A stretch of DNA of 54,551 nucleotides from an uncultured Sterolibacterium sp. (GCA_903930535.1 CAIYYX010000204.1:1-54551); one strand, 5' to 3'; numbered from the stretch's first letter, positions 9,351 to 19,016 are shown. Numbers and translations are program-made. The notes: generated by a model from the letters alone, not told the origin.

Positions 9351-10696
9351 TCCACTGCCACCCGCAGCAGATAGGCCGTCACCAGACCGCCGGCGAGCGC
9401 CAGGCTAAGCACTGCGGAAAGCCAGAAGCCCTGCACTCCGGAGGCAGGCAAGATCCAGTCGGTCAGGCCGAGGACATAGCCGCCGCCTAGTCCCACGCCC
9501 CACAGCGCAACGGCATAGATGGCCATGGGCATCGCACTCTTCTTGTAGCCGCGCAGCACATTGACTGCCACAGCCTGCAAGGCGTCGAACAGATGGTAGA
9601 CGGCGACAAAGCCGATCAGCGTTGTCGCCAGTCGCCTCACTTCACTGTCTGCGCTATAGAGGCCGGCAATTCGCCCCGCCCCAAACCATAGCGTGAGGCT
9701 GAGCAGCACTCCGACGCTGACGCCGGCGACCAGGCTGGTGAGGCCGACCTGTCTCGCCCGCCGCGGATCACCGGCGCCCAGCGCCTGGCCGGCGAGAACG
9801 CCAGCAGCATTTCCCAGTGCCAGGGGCAGCATGAAGGTCAGAGCCGCCAGGTTTGCCGCTATCTGATGCGCAGCCGAGGAGATGGCGCCGAGTCTTGCGA
9901 TGAATAGCGCCATGAAGGTGAAGGCGGTGACATCGACGAAGAAGGTTGCCCCGATGGGCAGGCCGAGCTTCAACAGACCGAATATCAGCCGCGGCCGCGG
10001 CGCACTGAAGCCGGCGAAGACGCGATAGGGCCGGAAGTCTACGGCACGCGCGCACCAGCCCCAGGCCAGAAAACAGCTGAAGCAGCTGATGACTGCCGTG
10101 GCCGCAGCACAGCCGGGGCCGCCCATGGCCTGAGGCCCGCCGAATTTTTCCAGGGTGCCAAACATGAATATCCAGTTCATGGGCAGCTTGAGCGCCACGG
10201 CTATCAGGTTGAAGGCCATGACCGCACGCGGCAGGCCGATGCCGATGGCGAAGCCGGAGAAAACCCGAAACAGCATCGCGGGAAAAGCGCTCCACGACAT
10301 GGCGTAAAGATAGGCGCGCACCTTGGTCTCGACTTCCGGCGTCAGCCTTGAGAGCGCCAGCAAGGGTTCGGGATGGCGCAGCAGGACGAAGGCGATGATG
10401 GCCAGAAATAGCGCCAGCCAGGCGCTTTGCCTCACCTCCTCGCCGATGTCCTCATGCCGGCCGCCACCCTGGAGTTGGGCAACCGTCGGCGTCAGCGCCA
10501 GCAGCACCCCCATGACGGTGACGAAAATGGTGATGTAGATCGAGGCGCCTATGCCCACCGCGGCCAGATCGACGGCAGACAGTCGCCCGGCCATGATGGT
10601 GTCGATGACGCCGTTCGCCATCACCGCCACCTGCGCGATCAGCATTGGCCAGGTCAGATGGAGAAGATTGCGCAGAACGGAAGCGTATTTGCTCAC
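9314..10696 (-). CDS. MATE family multidrug/Na+ (or H+) antiporter, NorM-like
   Basis: Exports cationic drugs, metabolites or dyes in exchange for Na+ or H+. The product has 460 residues and about 12 hydrophobic segments in two similar halves. N-terminal TWPMLIAQVAVMANGVIDTI and MAGRLSAVDLAAVGIGASI are diagnostic of MATE transporters. The matching C-half region is LKLGLPIGATFFVDVTAF with ISSAAHQIAANLAAL. Length is standard for the family. Substrate and coupling ion cannot be read from sequence. The gene is transcribed divergently from the DUF3683 gene, and a REP-like palindrome lies between the two starts. Confidence 0.93.
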   Translation of the reverse strand: MSKYASVLRNLLHLTWPMLIAQVAVMANGVIDTIMAGRLSAVDLAAVGIGASIYITIFVTVMGVLLALTPTVAQLQGGGRHEDIGEEVRQSAWLALFLAIIAFVLLRHPEPLLALSRLTPEVETKVRAYLYAMSWSAFPAMLFRVFSGFAIGIGLPRAVMAFNLIAVALKLPMNWIFMFGTLEKFGGPQAMGGPGCAAATAVISCFSCFLAWGWCARAVDFRPYRVFAGFSAPRPRLIFGLLKLGLPIGATFFVDVTAFTFMALFIARLGAISSAAHQIAANLAALTFMLPLALGNAAGVLAGQALGAGDPRRARQVGLTSLVAGVSVGVLLSLTLWFGAGRIAGLYSADSEVRRLATTLIGFVAVYHLFDALQAVAVNVLRGYKKSAMPMAIYAVALWGVGLGGGYVLGLTDWILPASGVQGFWLSAVLSLALAGGLVTAYLLRVAVDQAKLVPTTTRT

Positions 10697-10722
10697 TGCA
10701 GAATCCTGTTAATGCTTCAACT

Positions 10723-10764
10723 GTCGGCCTTCACCCGTCCGGGTGTCTCCGTCGAAAGGCCGAC
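10723..10764. repeat. REP-like nested palindrome in the MATE/DUF3683 divergent spacer
   Basis: Outer arms GTCGGCCTT (10723-10731) and AAGGCCGAC (10756-10764) are perfect reverse complements. They enclose a second perfect hairpin, CACCCG-TC-CGGGTG (10732-10745). The right arm runs into CTACGG, giving the GGCCGACCTACGG ending seen in many proteobacterial REP/BIME elements (from memory). It sits in the region upstream of two divergent genes, so it is unlikely to be their terminator. Repetition elsewhere in the genome could not be tested here. Confidence 0.55.
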
Positions 10765-10818
10765 CTACGGCGGGTGCAAGTAGCCTAAAATATCATGCTT
10801 TCCCAAAAGCCTGACCCC

Positions 10819-13800
10819 ATGTCCGCCCGCCTGCGCGAGATTCCCTACAACTACACCTCATTTTCCGACCGCGAGATCGTCATTCGCCTGTTAGGCAGCG
10901 AGGCCTGGAGAGTGCTCGACGAACTGCGCGCAGAGCGCGTTACCGGTCGTTCTGCGCGCATGCTCTACGAAGTGCTCGGCGACATCTGGGTGGTGGAGCG
11001 CAATCCTTACCTCGAGGACGACCTGCTCGCCAACCCGGACCGGCGTTCCGCCCTGATAGCGGCACTGCGCCACCGCCTCGCGGAAATCGAGAAGCGCCGT
11101 CATGGCAACGAACGCGTCGGGATGTTGCTCGAAGCGGCGCATCAGGCGGTGGGCCGCTTCGAAGCGCGATTTCCGGCGACACTCGCCCTGCGCAAGAGGG
11201 TGCTGCGCATTCTCGCCAGGAATACCCGCCGCGACAATATCTGCTTCGACGGTCTCTCCCGCGTCTCTCATGTCTCGGACGCCACAGACTGGCGCGTCGA
11301 GTATCCCTTCGTGGTGCTGACCCCGGATACCGAGGAAGAGATCGGTCCTCTGGTACGCGGCTGCATGGAACTCGATCTGACCATCATCCCGCGCGGCGGC
11401 GGCACGGGTTACACGGGCGGGGCGGTGCCACTCACCCCCCGTTCCGTGGTCATCAACACCGAGAAACTGATCGACTTGGGTGCCGTCGAGCAAGCTCATC
11501 TGCCCGGCGCCGACAAACCCTACGCGACGCTGCGCACGGGTGCCGGCGTGATCACCAAGCGCGCGATGGAGGCTGCGGAAACGGCCGGTCTGGTGTTCGC
11601 CTGCGACCCCACCTCGGCCGATGCTTCCTGCATCGGTGGCAACATCGCCATGAACGCCGGCGGCAAGAAGGCCGTTCTCTGGGGCACGGCGCTCGACAAT
11701 CTGGCCTCCTGGAAAATGGTGACGCCAGACGGTTGCTGGCTGGAAGTCGAACGCCTGGAGCACAACTTCGGCAAGATTCATGAGCAGGAAATCGTCCGCT
11801 TCGGACTGAAACGCTTCGACGCCACGGGCAAGAGGCTGCTCTCTGAAGAAACGCTGGAGATTCCCGGACGGCAATTTCGCAAGACGGGCCTGGGCAAGGA
11901 CGTTACGGACAAGTTTCTCGCCGGGCTTCCGGCCGTGCAGAAGGAAGGCACCGACGGCATCATCACCTCCGCGGTCTGGATCCTGCACAGGATGCCGGCC
12001 GTAACGCGCACCGTCTGCCTGGAGTTCTTCGGCCAGGTGAGGGAGTCCGTGCCTTCCATCGTCGAGATCAGCGAGCACTTCAAGCCCGGCGGTGCCGGGG
12101 CGCGCTCTGGTGTGCTCCTGGCCGGCCTGGAACACATGGACGAGCGCTATGTCAGGGCGGTGGGATATGCGACCAAGGCCCGCCGCCACGGCCGACCGAA
12201 GATGGTATTGATAGGCGACCTGGTCGGCGACGATGAGGCCGCGGTGATGGCGGCGGCCTCCGCGGTGGTGAAGATCGCCAATGTCCGCGGCGGCGAAGGT
12301 TTCATCGCCGTGACACCGGAGATGCGGAAAAAGTTCTGGCTCGACCGGGCGAGAACGGCCGCCATCGCCAAGCACACCAATGCCTTCAAGCTGAACGAGG
12401 ACGTGGTCATACCGCTCGCGCGCATGGGCGACTACTGCGACGGCGTCGAGCGCATCAACATCGAACTTTCCATCGGCAACAAGCTCGCGCTTTGCGATGC
12501 GCTCATTGAATTCCTTTCGGCAGACCTGCCGGTGGACGACGGCGACACGGGCCTTGGCGCCGACGAGTTGGTTGGCGACAGACGCGAGGAGGCACTGTCA
12601 TTGACGGCGTCGGTGCGCGAGCGCTGGCGATGGCTGTTCGACCATCTCGATCTGCCATTGGCGGCGGCAGAGCATGAATTCGCAGCGCAAGGCATTGTCG
12701 TCGGACCCTTGTCCAACAAGGCGGCAAATCCGACGCTGTTCCATCGGCTGCAGGACTATTCACTGCGCGTGTCCTGGAAGAGCGAGCTCGCCGCACCGCT
12801 GTCCGCGATTTTCGACGGCAAGTCCTATCGCAAGATCAACGAGCGCATCACCGCCCTCCACCAGGAGGTGCTGCGCGGGCGCGTCTTCGTCGCGCTGCAC
12901 ATGCACGCCGGCGACGGCAATGTGCACACCAATATCCCGGTCAACTCCGACGACTATGCCATGCTCGCCGCCGCCAACAAGGCCGTTGCCCGCATCATGA
13001 AACTGGCACGGGAGCTTGGCGGCGTCATCTCCGGCGAGCACGGCATAGGCATCACCAAGCTGGAGTTCCTCAGTGCCGAGGAGATCCGCCCCTACCAGGA
13101 ATACAAGCAGAGAATCGACCCGGAAGGCCGCTTCAACAAGGGCAAGCTCCTGCCCGGCGGCGATCTCGCCAACGCCTACACGCCTTCCTTCAGCCTGCTG
13201 GGCACGGAAAGCCTGATCATGGAACAGTCCGAGATCGGCAAGATTTCCGACATGGTCAAGGACTGTCTGCGTTGTGGCAAGTGCAAACCCGTTTGTTCGA
13301 CCCATGTGCCGCGCGCCAACCTGCTCTACAGTCCGAGGAACAAGATTCTCGGCACCTCGCTCCTGATCGAGGCCTTTCTCTACGAAGAACAGACGCGGCG
13401 CGGCATCTCGCTGCAACACTTCGACGAGTTCTCCGACGTGGCCGACCATTGCACGATCTGCCACAAGTGCCTGAACCCTTGTCCCGTGGACATCGACTTC
13501 GGCGATGTCTCGGTCTCCATGAGAAACTTCCTGCGCCGTCAGGGCAAGAAGAAATTCAATCCGGGAACCGCCGCGGCCATGGCTTTCCTGAACGCCACCG
13601 ACCCGGCCACGATCAAGCTGATACGCACAGGCATGATACGTTTCGGCTACGCGGCGCAGCGTTTGCTGTACAAGGCAGCCAGGGCGCTGGGGCTCACGCG
13701 CGACGGGGTCAAACATCCGCCGGCGACGCTGGGCCGGCCGGGGCTGAAGGCCCAGATCATCCATTTCGTGAACAAGCCCATGCCCGGCGGCCTGGCCAAG

Positions 13801-14664
13801 CGTACCTCGCGTGCGCTGCTCGACATCGAAGACGACAAGGTCATTCCCGTCATACGCGACCCACGACAGACCGATGCAGATGCCGTCTTCTACTTCCCCG
13901 GCTGCGGCTCGGAACGCCTGTTTTCGCAAGTGGGGCTGGCCACCCAGGCGATGCTCTACCATGTCGGCGTGCAGACCGTTCTGCCGCCGGGCTATCTGTG
14001 CTGCGGCTATCCACAGACGGCGAGCGGCGACGATGAGTCGGGCAACCGCATCACCACCGACAACCGCGTGCTGTTCCATCGCGTCGCCAATACCCTCAAC
14101 TATCTCGACATCAAGACCGTGATCGTCTCCTGCGGCACTTGCCTCGATCAGCTCGCGAAATACGAATTCGAAAAAATATTCCCCGGCTGCCGCCTGCTCG
14201 ACATTCACGAATACTTGCTGGAGAAAGGCGTGAAGCTCTCCGGCGTTTCCGGGACGCGCTACATGTACCATGATCCCTGCCACTCGCCGATGAAAAACCA
14301 CAACCCGCTCAAGGTGGTCAATGCCCTGATGGGCCAGCCGGTGGTGCAAAACGACCGCTGCTGCGGCGAGTCCGGCACGCTGGCGGTGTCCCGCCCCGAC
14401 ATCTCGACCCAGGTGCGCTTCCGCAAGCAGGAGGAAATGGAGAAGCAGGCCTCGGGGCTGCGCGCAGACGGCTTCGCCGGGGAGGTGAAAATCCTCACCT
14501 CCTGCCCTTCCTGCCTGCAAGGCCTATCCCGCTATGATGACGACGCCGGAACCAGCGCCGACTACATCGTCGTGGAAATGGCCAGGACTCTGCTCGGACC
14601 GCGCTGGATGGCCGATTATGTGGAGAAGGCAAACAGCGGCGGCATAGAAAGGGTGTTGCTGTAA
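10819..14664 (+). CDS. DUF3683-containing FAD-linked oxidase with 4Fe-4S and CCG domains (D-lactate/glycolate dehydrogenase-like)
   Basis: Very large putative 2-hydroxyacid dehydrogenase of about 1,281 residues that joins in one chain what GlcDEF/LldEFG-type systems split. From the upstream ATG (10795) the layout is: DUF3683 (about 15-160, [18 protein letters not shown]); FAD/PCMH binding with [17 protein letters not shown] (199-215); a C-terminal FAD-oxidase domain with [15 protein letters not shown] and GEHGIG; two 4Fe-4S clusters, [11 protein letters not shown] (from 824) and [14 protein letters not shown] (from 886); and two CCG repeats (YFPGCGSE...LCCGYP and DPCHSP...RCCGESG). Electrons probably reach the quinone pool or an electron-transfer protein (inference). 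The ATG at 10819 starts [14 protein letters not shown], the likelier family N-terminus; 10795 is possible. Substrate unknown. Confidence 0.88.
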   Translation: MSARLREIPYNYTSFSDREIVIRLLGSEAWRVLDELRAERVTGRSARMLYEVLGDIWVVERNPYLEDDLLANPDRRSALIAALRHRLAEIEKRRHGNERVGMLLEAAHQAVGRFEARFPATLALRKRVLRILARNTRRDNICFDGLSRVSHVSDATDWRVEYPFVVLTPDTEEEIGPLVRGCMELDLTIIPRGGGTGYTGGAVPLTPRSVVINTEKLIDLGAVEQAHLPGADKPYATLRTGAGVITKRAMEAAETAGLVFACDPTSADASCIGGNIAMNAGGKKAVLWGTALDNLASWKMVTPDGCWLEVERLEHNFGKIHEQEIVRFGLKRFDATGKRLLSEETLEIPGRQFRKTGLGKDVTDKFLAGLPAVQKEGTDGIITSAVWILHRMPAVTRTVCLEFFGQVRESVPSIVEISEHFKPGGAGARSGVLLAGLEHMDERYVRAVGYATKARRHGRPKMVLIGDLVGDDEAAVMAAASAVVKIANVRGGEGFIAVTPEMRKKFWLDRARTAAIAKHTNAFKLNEDVVIPLARMGDYCDGVERINIELSIGNKLALCDALIEFLSADLPVDDGDTGLGADELVGDRREEALSLTASVRERWRWLFDHLDLPLAAAEHEFAAQGIVVGPLSNKAANPTLFHRLQDYSLRVSWKSELAAPLSAIFDGKSYRKINERITALHQEVLRGRVFVALHMHAGDGNVHTNIPVNSDDYAMLAAANKAVARIMKLARELGGVISGEHGIGITKLEFLSAEEIRPYQEYKQRIDPEGRFNKGKLLPGGDLANAYTPSFSLLGTESLIMEQSEIGKISDMVKDCLRCGKCKPVCSTHVPRANLLYSPRNKILGTSLLIEAFLYEEQTRRGISLQHFDEFSDVADHCTICHKCLNPCPVDIDFGDVSVSMRNFLRRQGKKKFNPGTAAAMAFLNATDPATIKLIRTGMIRFGYAAQRLLYKAARALGLTRDGVKHPPATLGRPGLKAQIIHFVNKPMPGGLAKRTSRALLDIEDDKVIPVIRDPRQTDADAVFYFPGCGSERLFSQVGLATQAMLYHVGVQTVLPPGYLCCGYPQTASGDDESGNRITTDNRVLFHRVANTLNYLDIKTVIVSCGTCLDQLAKYEFEKIFPGCRLLDIHEYLLEKGVKLSGVSGTRYMYHDPCHSPMKNHNPLKVVNALMGQPVVQNDRCCGESGTLAVSRPDISTQVRFRKQEEMEKQASGLRADGFAGEVKILTSCPSCLQGLSRYDDDAGTSADYIVVEMARTLLGPRWMADYVEKANSGGIERVLL

Positions 14665-14713
14665 TTGCTCATAGGCATTCTGCATTCCTGAGTGCTAGAC
14701 TTAACAGGCCATC

Positions 14714-15166
14714 ATGAACCCTGTCGAAGGCTGCGAATTGTGCGATCTTCCCGGCGGCGAAATCGTCTGGGAGGATGCGCTTTGCCGCGCGGTGCTGGTC
14801 AAAGGGGGCGAAGGGAGGGATTATCCGGGTTTCTGCCGGGTGATATGGAAGGCCCATGTCGGCGAGATGACCGATCTCACGGCCACGGACAGGCGCCATC
14901 TGATGGCGCTGGTATTTGCCACCGAAGCGGCGCTGCGCGCCTGCTTGCGGCCGACAAAAATCAACCTCGCCAGCCTCGGCAACGTCGTACCCCATCTTCA
15001 CTGGCATGTCATACCTCGCTTTGCCGACGACCGCCATTTCCCAGCGCCAATCTGGGCTGCGGCCAAACGCCAAACCTCTCCGTCCCGACCTGTCGTGGCA
15101 AGTACTATGCTGCGTCAGGCCATCGAGTCTGCATTGGCCGAGGAACAGGGCGGGGGCATCGTATGA
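14714..15166 (+). CDS. HIT family nucleotide hydrolase/transferase
   Basis: Small 150-residue histidine-triad protein. The HIT signature is HLHWHVIPRF with H94, H96 and H98; the central His-x-His-x-His is the nucleotidyl-transfer site. Upstream parts of the fold are visible (LVKGGEGRDYPGFCRVIWKAHVGEMTDL, INLASLGN). An N-terminal CELC pair could bind zinc, as in some HIT proteins. The substrate is probably a dinucleoside polyphosphate or an AMP-N adduct, and cannot be set by sequence. Its stop overlaps the next start as ATGA, so the two are translationally coupled. Confidence 0.9.
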   Translation: MNPVEGCELCDLPGGEIVWEDALCRAVLVKGGEGRDYPGFCRVIWKAHVGEMTDLTATDRRHLMALVFATEAALRACLRPTKINLASLGNVVPHLHWHVIPRFADDRHFPAPIWAAAKRQTSPSRPVVASTMLRQAIESALAEEQGGGIV

Positions 15167-16737
15167 CCCGCCACTCCGAGTTGCCTCTGCCTGACGCTGG
15201 AGAACGACCCAAGGTCAGCCAGCCGCCCGCCCTCACCGCTGCGCCAGCCTGCCGCATCTGGCTGGCCGGCTTGCCGCTGACTAACCCGCCCCATGCGCAG
15301 ACCTTGCTCCTGCAACAGATGGAGTTGCTCGAACGCAGCGATCTGCCGGCCAATGAGCGGCTGCAAATCCTTGAACTGCTGCGCGAGCCCATCCGCTTCG
15401 TGCAGAATGAATGCGCCCGCCGCTTCGTCGGCAAGCCCTTGCCGCTGGCAGATTCGGAGCAAGAGGCTTACGCTGCCAGTCAGGCGCTGTGGCAAAGGCT
15501 GGAAACAAATTACCGGCACTGCCTGCAAACCTTCAAAGACACAGAAGCGGCGCTGGTCGCCCAGCGTTCTCTTGCTGTGATCGAAGCGGCCCTGAACGAT
15601 TCCTATCGTGCCGGCATCCTCCCTGCCGCATGGCATTGGCGAGGGCTGCATCAGGTCTATCGCGCCGCAGAGGGGCTGGGCGTGACCCGGCATGGCCAAG
15701 GTAGCCTGGGCAAGACTGTGGCAGAGGCTTACCTGGAGGCGCTCCTGGTCGCCGCGGCCCATCCTTTCGAACTCAGCCAGAAACAGCTCGCCCTGGTCAC
15801 GATTTGGGCGCAGCGTTGGGCAGCCAAGGTGAAAATCCTGGCTGCTTCTCCCGTTGGGGTGAAGACGCCAGCCCTGATCGTCGATCTCGCCAGCGAGCAG
15901 CCGGGCGCATTCAAACGCCTGGGGGAAGTTAGCCAGGAATTCCGCTGGCTGGAGTTAAGCAGCCTGCGCAAGAGCCTCAAGAAGAGACTTTTGCGATTGG
16001 CGCACGGCGAATCGCCGGAGTCCCTGCAACTCGGCAAGGAATGCGTGCAACCGGCCTGCGAGGCACTGCTAGCGCAGGTCTACCAGTATTGGTGCAAGGG
16101 AGATCCAGGACAGAGCGTACGCGTGCGGCGCAGCGCCACCTGCCCTCTGGTGGGCGGTGCAAAGGCCATCCACTTTTATCTTTCGGGACAGGTTTTCAGC
16201 CAGCCCGGCGAAGCTGTCACTCTCAGCAAGCAAGAGCACGAAGAGATCGCCACTTTCGGCCGTATCGCCATCCACCACGATCAAATTCAGCAACAGACCT
16301 TTGAATCATGGCAGTTGCTGGAGGAAGAACCCACGGCACTGCTGCTCACTCGCCCGCTCGACCAGCCGGGGCTGCGGCTATGCAGCGGTCAGTTGCTGGC
16401 AGTGCAGCCGGACAATGCCCAGAGGCTGGGCAAGGTGGGCTGGGTGGCAAGCGGCAAGGACAAGCTCATCGCCGGCATATACCTCCTGCCAGGCAAGCCA
16501 CTGGCGGTAGCGCTTCGCGGCAGCGGCATCACCGCCTTGCATGAAAAATTCTCTCCGGGCTTCCTCCTGCCCGCCATCTTGCCGCTGGGGGAGCCTGCCA
16601 GCATTGTCATGCCCAAGGGCTATTTCCGTCCCGGCCGCATCATAGAAATTTACAGCGACCACTCGCGCCAGGTCCATCTCAGCCAGTTGCTCGAACGCGG
16701 CACCGACTTCGAGCGCGCCGACTTCACCTGGACATGA
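15163..16737 (+). CDS. Conserved-looking protein of unknown function, possibly with a PilZ-like C-terminal part
   Basis: A 524-residue protein I do not recognise with confidence. There is no signal peptide or clear membrane segment. The first ~300 residues are helical and rich in Leu, Ala and Gln (for example LLLQQMELLERSDL, LANERLQ-like heptads). The last ~180 look beta-rich, with SATCPLVGGAKAIHFYLSG, GKVGWVASGKDKLIAGIYLL and GYFRPGRIIEIY. The Gly-x-Val-x-Trp segment followed by a Gly-x-x-Leu strand recalls PilZ-type proteins, but the diagnostic RxxxR and D/NxSxxG motifs were not found. A c-di-GMP link is therefore only a suggestion. It starts inside the stop of the HIT gene (ATGA) and ends about 120 bp before the convergent phoR. 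Confidence 0.7.
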   Translation: MTRHSELPLPDAGERPKVSQPPALTAAPACRIWLAGLPLTNPPHAQTLLLQQMELLERSDLPANERLQILELLREPIRFVQNECARRFVGKPLPLADSEQEAYAASQALWQRLETNYRHCLQTFKDTEAALVAQRSLAVIEAALNDSYRAGILPAAWHWRGLHQVYRAAEGLGVTRHGQGSLGKTVAEAYLEALLVAAAHPFELSQKQLALVTIWAQRWAAKVKILAASPVGVKTPALIVDLASEQPGAFKRLGEVSQEFRWLELSSLRKSLKKRLLRLAHGESPESLQLGKECVQPACEALLAQVYQYWCKGDPGQSVRVRRSATCPLVGGAKAIHFYLSGQVFSQPGEAVTLSKQEHEEIATFGRIAIHHDQIQQQTFESWQLLEEEPTALLLTRPLDQPGLRLCSGQLLAVQPDNAQRLGKVGWVASGKDKLIAGIYLLPGKPLAVALRGSGITALHEKFSPGFLLPAILPLGEPASIVMPKGYFRPGRIIEIYSDHSRQVHLSQLLERGTDFERADFTWT

Positions 16738-16782
16738 AGTCGCCCTGAGCAAATGATGTTTAACTTCTTTGGAGAATCCAGC

Positions 16783-16855
16783 ATGCCGACCACCTGGTTC
16801 CTCGTCGCCAACGCAAGCCAGCGCCAAGGAGCTGGCCGTGGATTTAGCCTTGTAA
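16783..16855 (+). pseudogene. Possible 5' remnant of a host-attachment-type (baeRF-like) gene
   Basis: After a good ribosome binding site (GGAG at 16771-16774) the ATG at 16783 encodes MPTTWFLVANAS, very like the conserved start of 'host attachment' proteins (MxTTWxVVANASRA from memory). That reading does not continue as the family: about 13 codons in it runs into sequence antisense to phoR. The neighbouring frame encodes ASAKELAVDLAL and then stops at 16855, which loosely recalls a later part of the family. This fits a gene gutted by internal deletion, leaving about 70 bp, but the piece is short and could be chance. Confidence 0.35.
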
Positions 16856-16856
16856 A

Positions 16857-18161
16857 CTATTGGCCAGACACGCGCTGCGGCGGGAAACGGACGGAGAAAC
16901 GGCTGCCCGATCCGGGCTGGCTCTCTATCTCCAGCGTAGCCTGGTGCCGCGTCAGGACATGCTTGACGATGGCCAGGCCCAGGCCGGTGCCGCCCGATTC
17001 GCGCGAGCGACCACGATCGACGCGGTAGAAGCGTTCGGTGAGGCGCGGGATGTGCTGGGCTTCGATGCCGATGCCGTCGTCCTTGACGCTGAAGATGCCG
17101 CTGCCGTCAGGAAGACTCTCCCAGGAGATGCGGATACTGCCACCCTCCGCCGTATAGCGCACGGCATTGCTGGCCAGGTTGCCGAAGGCGCTCTGAAGTT
17201 CCGCGCGGCTGCCCAGAAGGAATCCGGGCGGCGGCGCGGCGAGAATGATTTGCTGGCGCCCTGAGGAAAGCGCCCTGGCCTCTTCGGCCACCCCTGCCAA
17301 CAAGTCGGCCAGGGCCACCCTCTCCTCGGTCGGCGCCAGGGTTCCGGTCTCGAGTGCGGAGAGCGTGAGCAAGTCCTCGACCAGGCGCTCCATACGCAGC
17401 GCCTGGTCGCTTGCCAGACCCAGGTAGCGCTCGGCCTCCGCAGCAGGAATCTCGCCAAGACCGTCGAGCAGGGTTTCGAGAAAACCGCTGACCACGGTCA
17501 GCGGCGTCTTCAATTCGTGGGAGACATTGGCGACGAAATCGCGGCGCATGGTCTCCAGTTTTTCCAACTGGCTGATGTCGCGTGACATCAGCAACTTCTG
17601 TTCCTCGCCGTAGGGGACGACCTGCAAGGCCAGGGTGCGCCCCGGAGTGCGGCTGGGGTGCAAGACCAGAGGCTCGGCGTACTGGCCAGCTTCGAGATAG
17701 CTGACGAAGTCCGGATCACGCAGCAGGTTTGTCACCGGGCAGCCTCTATCCTGGGCGAGGCTGAGGCCGAGATGACCCTCGGCGGTGGCATTCAGCCATT
17801 CGATGGCATGATCTCCATCGAGCACCACGACGCCGTCAGGCAAGGCCTGGGCGGCGCTGCGAAAGCGCTCCAGCCCCCCCGAGAGTTCGAGTTGGCGCTC
17901 GGCCGCCCGGCGACTGCGTCTATGCAGCAGGGCGAACACCCCTTCCCAGGCCCCGATGGCCTCTGGAACCGGGGTGCCGGTGGGCTGATCCAGCCAGCGG
18001 ACGAGCCTGGACAGGTGGAACAGATGATGGCCAATGAACAAGACCAGGCCTGCCATCGCCGCGGCAACGCCCCACCATGACCCTTTAACAGCCCATGCGA
18101 CAAGGGCGGCAAAGACGAGCAGGGCGAGACAGAGCATCGCCTCCAGCCTGACGGTGATCAC
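16857..18161 (-). CDS. phoR: Phosphate regulon sensor histidine kinase PhoR
   Basis: Inner-membrane kinase that phosphorylates PhoB when phosphate is short, receiving its signal through the Pst/PhoU complex. The 434-residue protein has two N-terminal hydrophobic segments (about 8-25 and 32-50) with almost no periplasmic loop, as in E. coli PhoR. A PAS domain (about 98-195, LPDGVVVLDGDHAIEWLN) follows, then HisKA with phospho-accepting H215 in FVANVSHELKTPLTVV. The ATPase domain has FGNLASNAVRYT (N box), DDGIGI (G1) and [12 protein letters not shown] (G2). Its start overlaps the phoB stop as ATGA. No pst or phoU genes are in the window. Confidence 0.95.
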   Translation of the reverse strand: MITVRLEAMLCLALLVFAALVAWAVKGSWWGVAAAMAGLVLFIGHHLFHLSRLVRWLDQPTGTPVPEAIGAWEGVFALLHRRSRRAAERQLELSGGLERFRSAAQALPDGVVVLDGDHAIEWLNATAEGHLGLSLAQDRGCPVTNLLRDPDFVSYLEAGQYAEPLVLHPSRTPGRTLALQVVPYGEEQKLLMSRDISQLEKLETMRRDFVANVSHELKTPLTVVSGFLETLLDGLGEIPAAEAERYLGLASDQALRMERLVEDLLTLSALETGTLAPTEERVALADLLAGVAEEARALSSGRQQIILAAPPPGFLLGSRAELQSAFGNLASNAVRYTAEGGSIRISWESLPDGSGIFSVKDDGIGIEAQHIPRLTERFYRVDRGRSRESGGTGLGLAIVKHVLTRHQATLEIESQPGSGSRFSVRFPPQRVSGQ

Positions 18162-18862
18162 GGGTCCTGCGCCGAAAGAGTCGCCGAGAGGCGATAACCG
18201 CTGCCGCGCACTGTCTGTATCAGCGCGTCGTGGCCGCTGACCTCCAGGACGGCGCGCAGTCGTCTGATATGAACATCGACCGTGCGCTCCTCAACAAAGA
18301 CGTGATCGCCCCAGACCTGGTCGAGAAGCTGGGTGCGGCTATGCACCCTTTCGGCATGGGTCATGAGAAAATGCAGCAGGCGGAACTCGGTGGGGCCAAG
18401 CTTCACTTCCTGGCTATCGACGGTGATGCGATGCGTGGCCGGATCGAGCCGCAGTCCGCCAATTTCCACCGTATCCTCTGTCGTCTGCGGCGCACGGCGG
18501 CGCAATACCGCCTTGATGCGGGCGAGCAGTTCGCGCGGCGAGAAGGGCTTGGTGATGTAATCGTCGGCACCTGTCTCGAGGCCGAGTATCTTGTCCTGCT
18601 CGTCGCCGCGGGCCGTCAGCATGATGATGGGCACGGCGCGGGTGCGCTCGTCATTGCGCAGGCGGCGGGCGAGTTCGATGCCGCTCATTCCCGGCAGCAT
18701 CCAGTCGAGCAGGATCAGGTCGGGTAGTTCTTTGTTCACCTGGCGCAAGGCCTCTTCGGCATCGCCCACCGTCACCACGACATGGCCGGCGCGCGTCAGG
18801 TTGGCGGAGATCAGGACCTGGATCGCCGGTTCATCTTCCACTACCAGTACGTTTGCAGTCAT
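18158..18862 (-). CDS. phoB: Phosphate regulon response regulator PhoB
   Basis: OmpR-family transcription factor that binds Pho boxes and activates phosphate-scavenging genes. It has 234 residues. The receiver domain has acidic residues at 10-11 (VVEDEPAI), phospho-acceptor D53 in LLDWMLPG, then MLTARG and KPFSPRELLARI. The winged-helix domain has KLGPTEFRLLHFLMTH, HSRTQLLDQVWG and RTVDVHIRRLRAVL; these recognition-helix residues are characteristic of PhoB rather than OmpR. It is the first gene of phoBR, 46 bp downstream of a Pho box on the same strand, which implies autoregulation. Confidence 0.97.
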   Translation of the reverse strand: MTANVLVVEDEPAIQVLISANLTRAGHVVVTVGDAEEALRQVNKELPDLILLDWMLPGMSGIELARRLRNDERTRAVPIIMLTARGDEQDKILGLETGADDYITKPFSPRELLARIKAVLRRRAPQTTEDTVEIGGLRLDPATHRITVDSQEVKLGPTEFRLLHFLMTHAERVHSRTQLLDQVWGDHVFVEERTVDVHIRRLRAVLEVSGHDALIQTVRGSGYRLSATLSAQDP

Positions 18863-18891
18863 GTCGACATTTGACCCTAGCGGAAACAGGG

Positions 18892-18925
18892 ATTGTATTG
18901 CCGTGCGGTGACAGTTTGATTACAG
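18892..18925 (-). promoter_or_regulatory. Pho box and -10 element of the phoBR promoter
   Basis: On the minus strand two direct heptamers, CTGTAAT (18925-18919) and CTGTCAC (18914-18908), are separated by 4 bp (CAAA). This matches the PhoB-binding consensus of two CTGTNAN repeats spaced by 4 bp. Exactly 10 bp further on is TACAAT (18897-18892), a good -10, which is the classical class II spacing with the Pho box in place of a -35. The phoB ATG is at 18862, leaving a leader of roughly 20-25 nt. Confidence 0.85.
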
Positions 18926-19016
18926 CCTTGATTGCCGCCGAATGCCCCCATATTGGCATACACTGCCGCAGCTTCTGCGCTATGATAATCTGTTCGATTT
19001 GATAAAAAATACCATT

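Noticed and set aside
12760-14520. Open frame of 586 codons on the minus strand
   Set aside because: It is antisense to the Fe-S and CCG part of the DUF3683 oxidase.
18953-18967. Sigma-54-like promoter before the DUF971 gene
   Set aside because: TTGGCA and the following TGC are spaced two bases too closely for the -24/-12 GG and GC pair.
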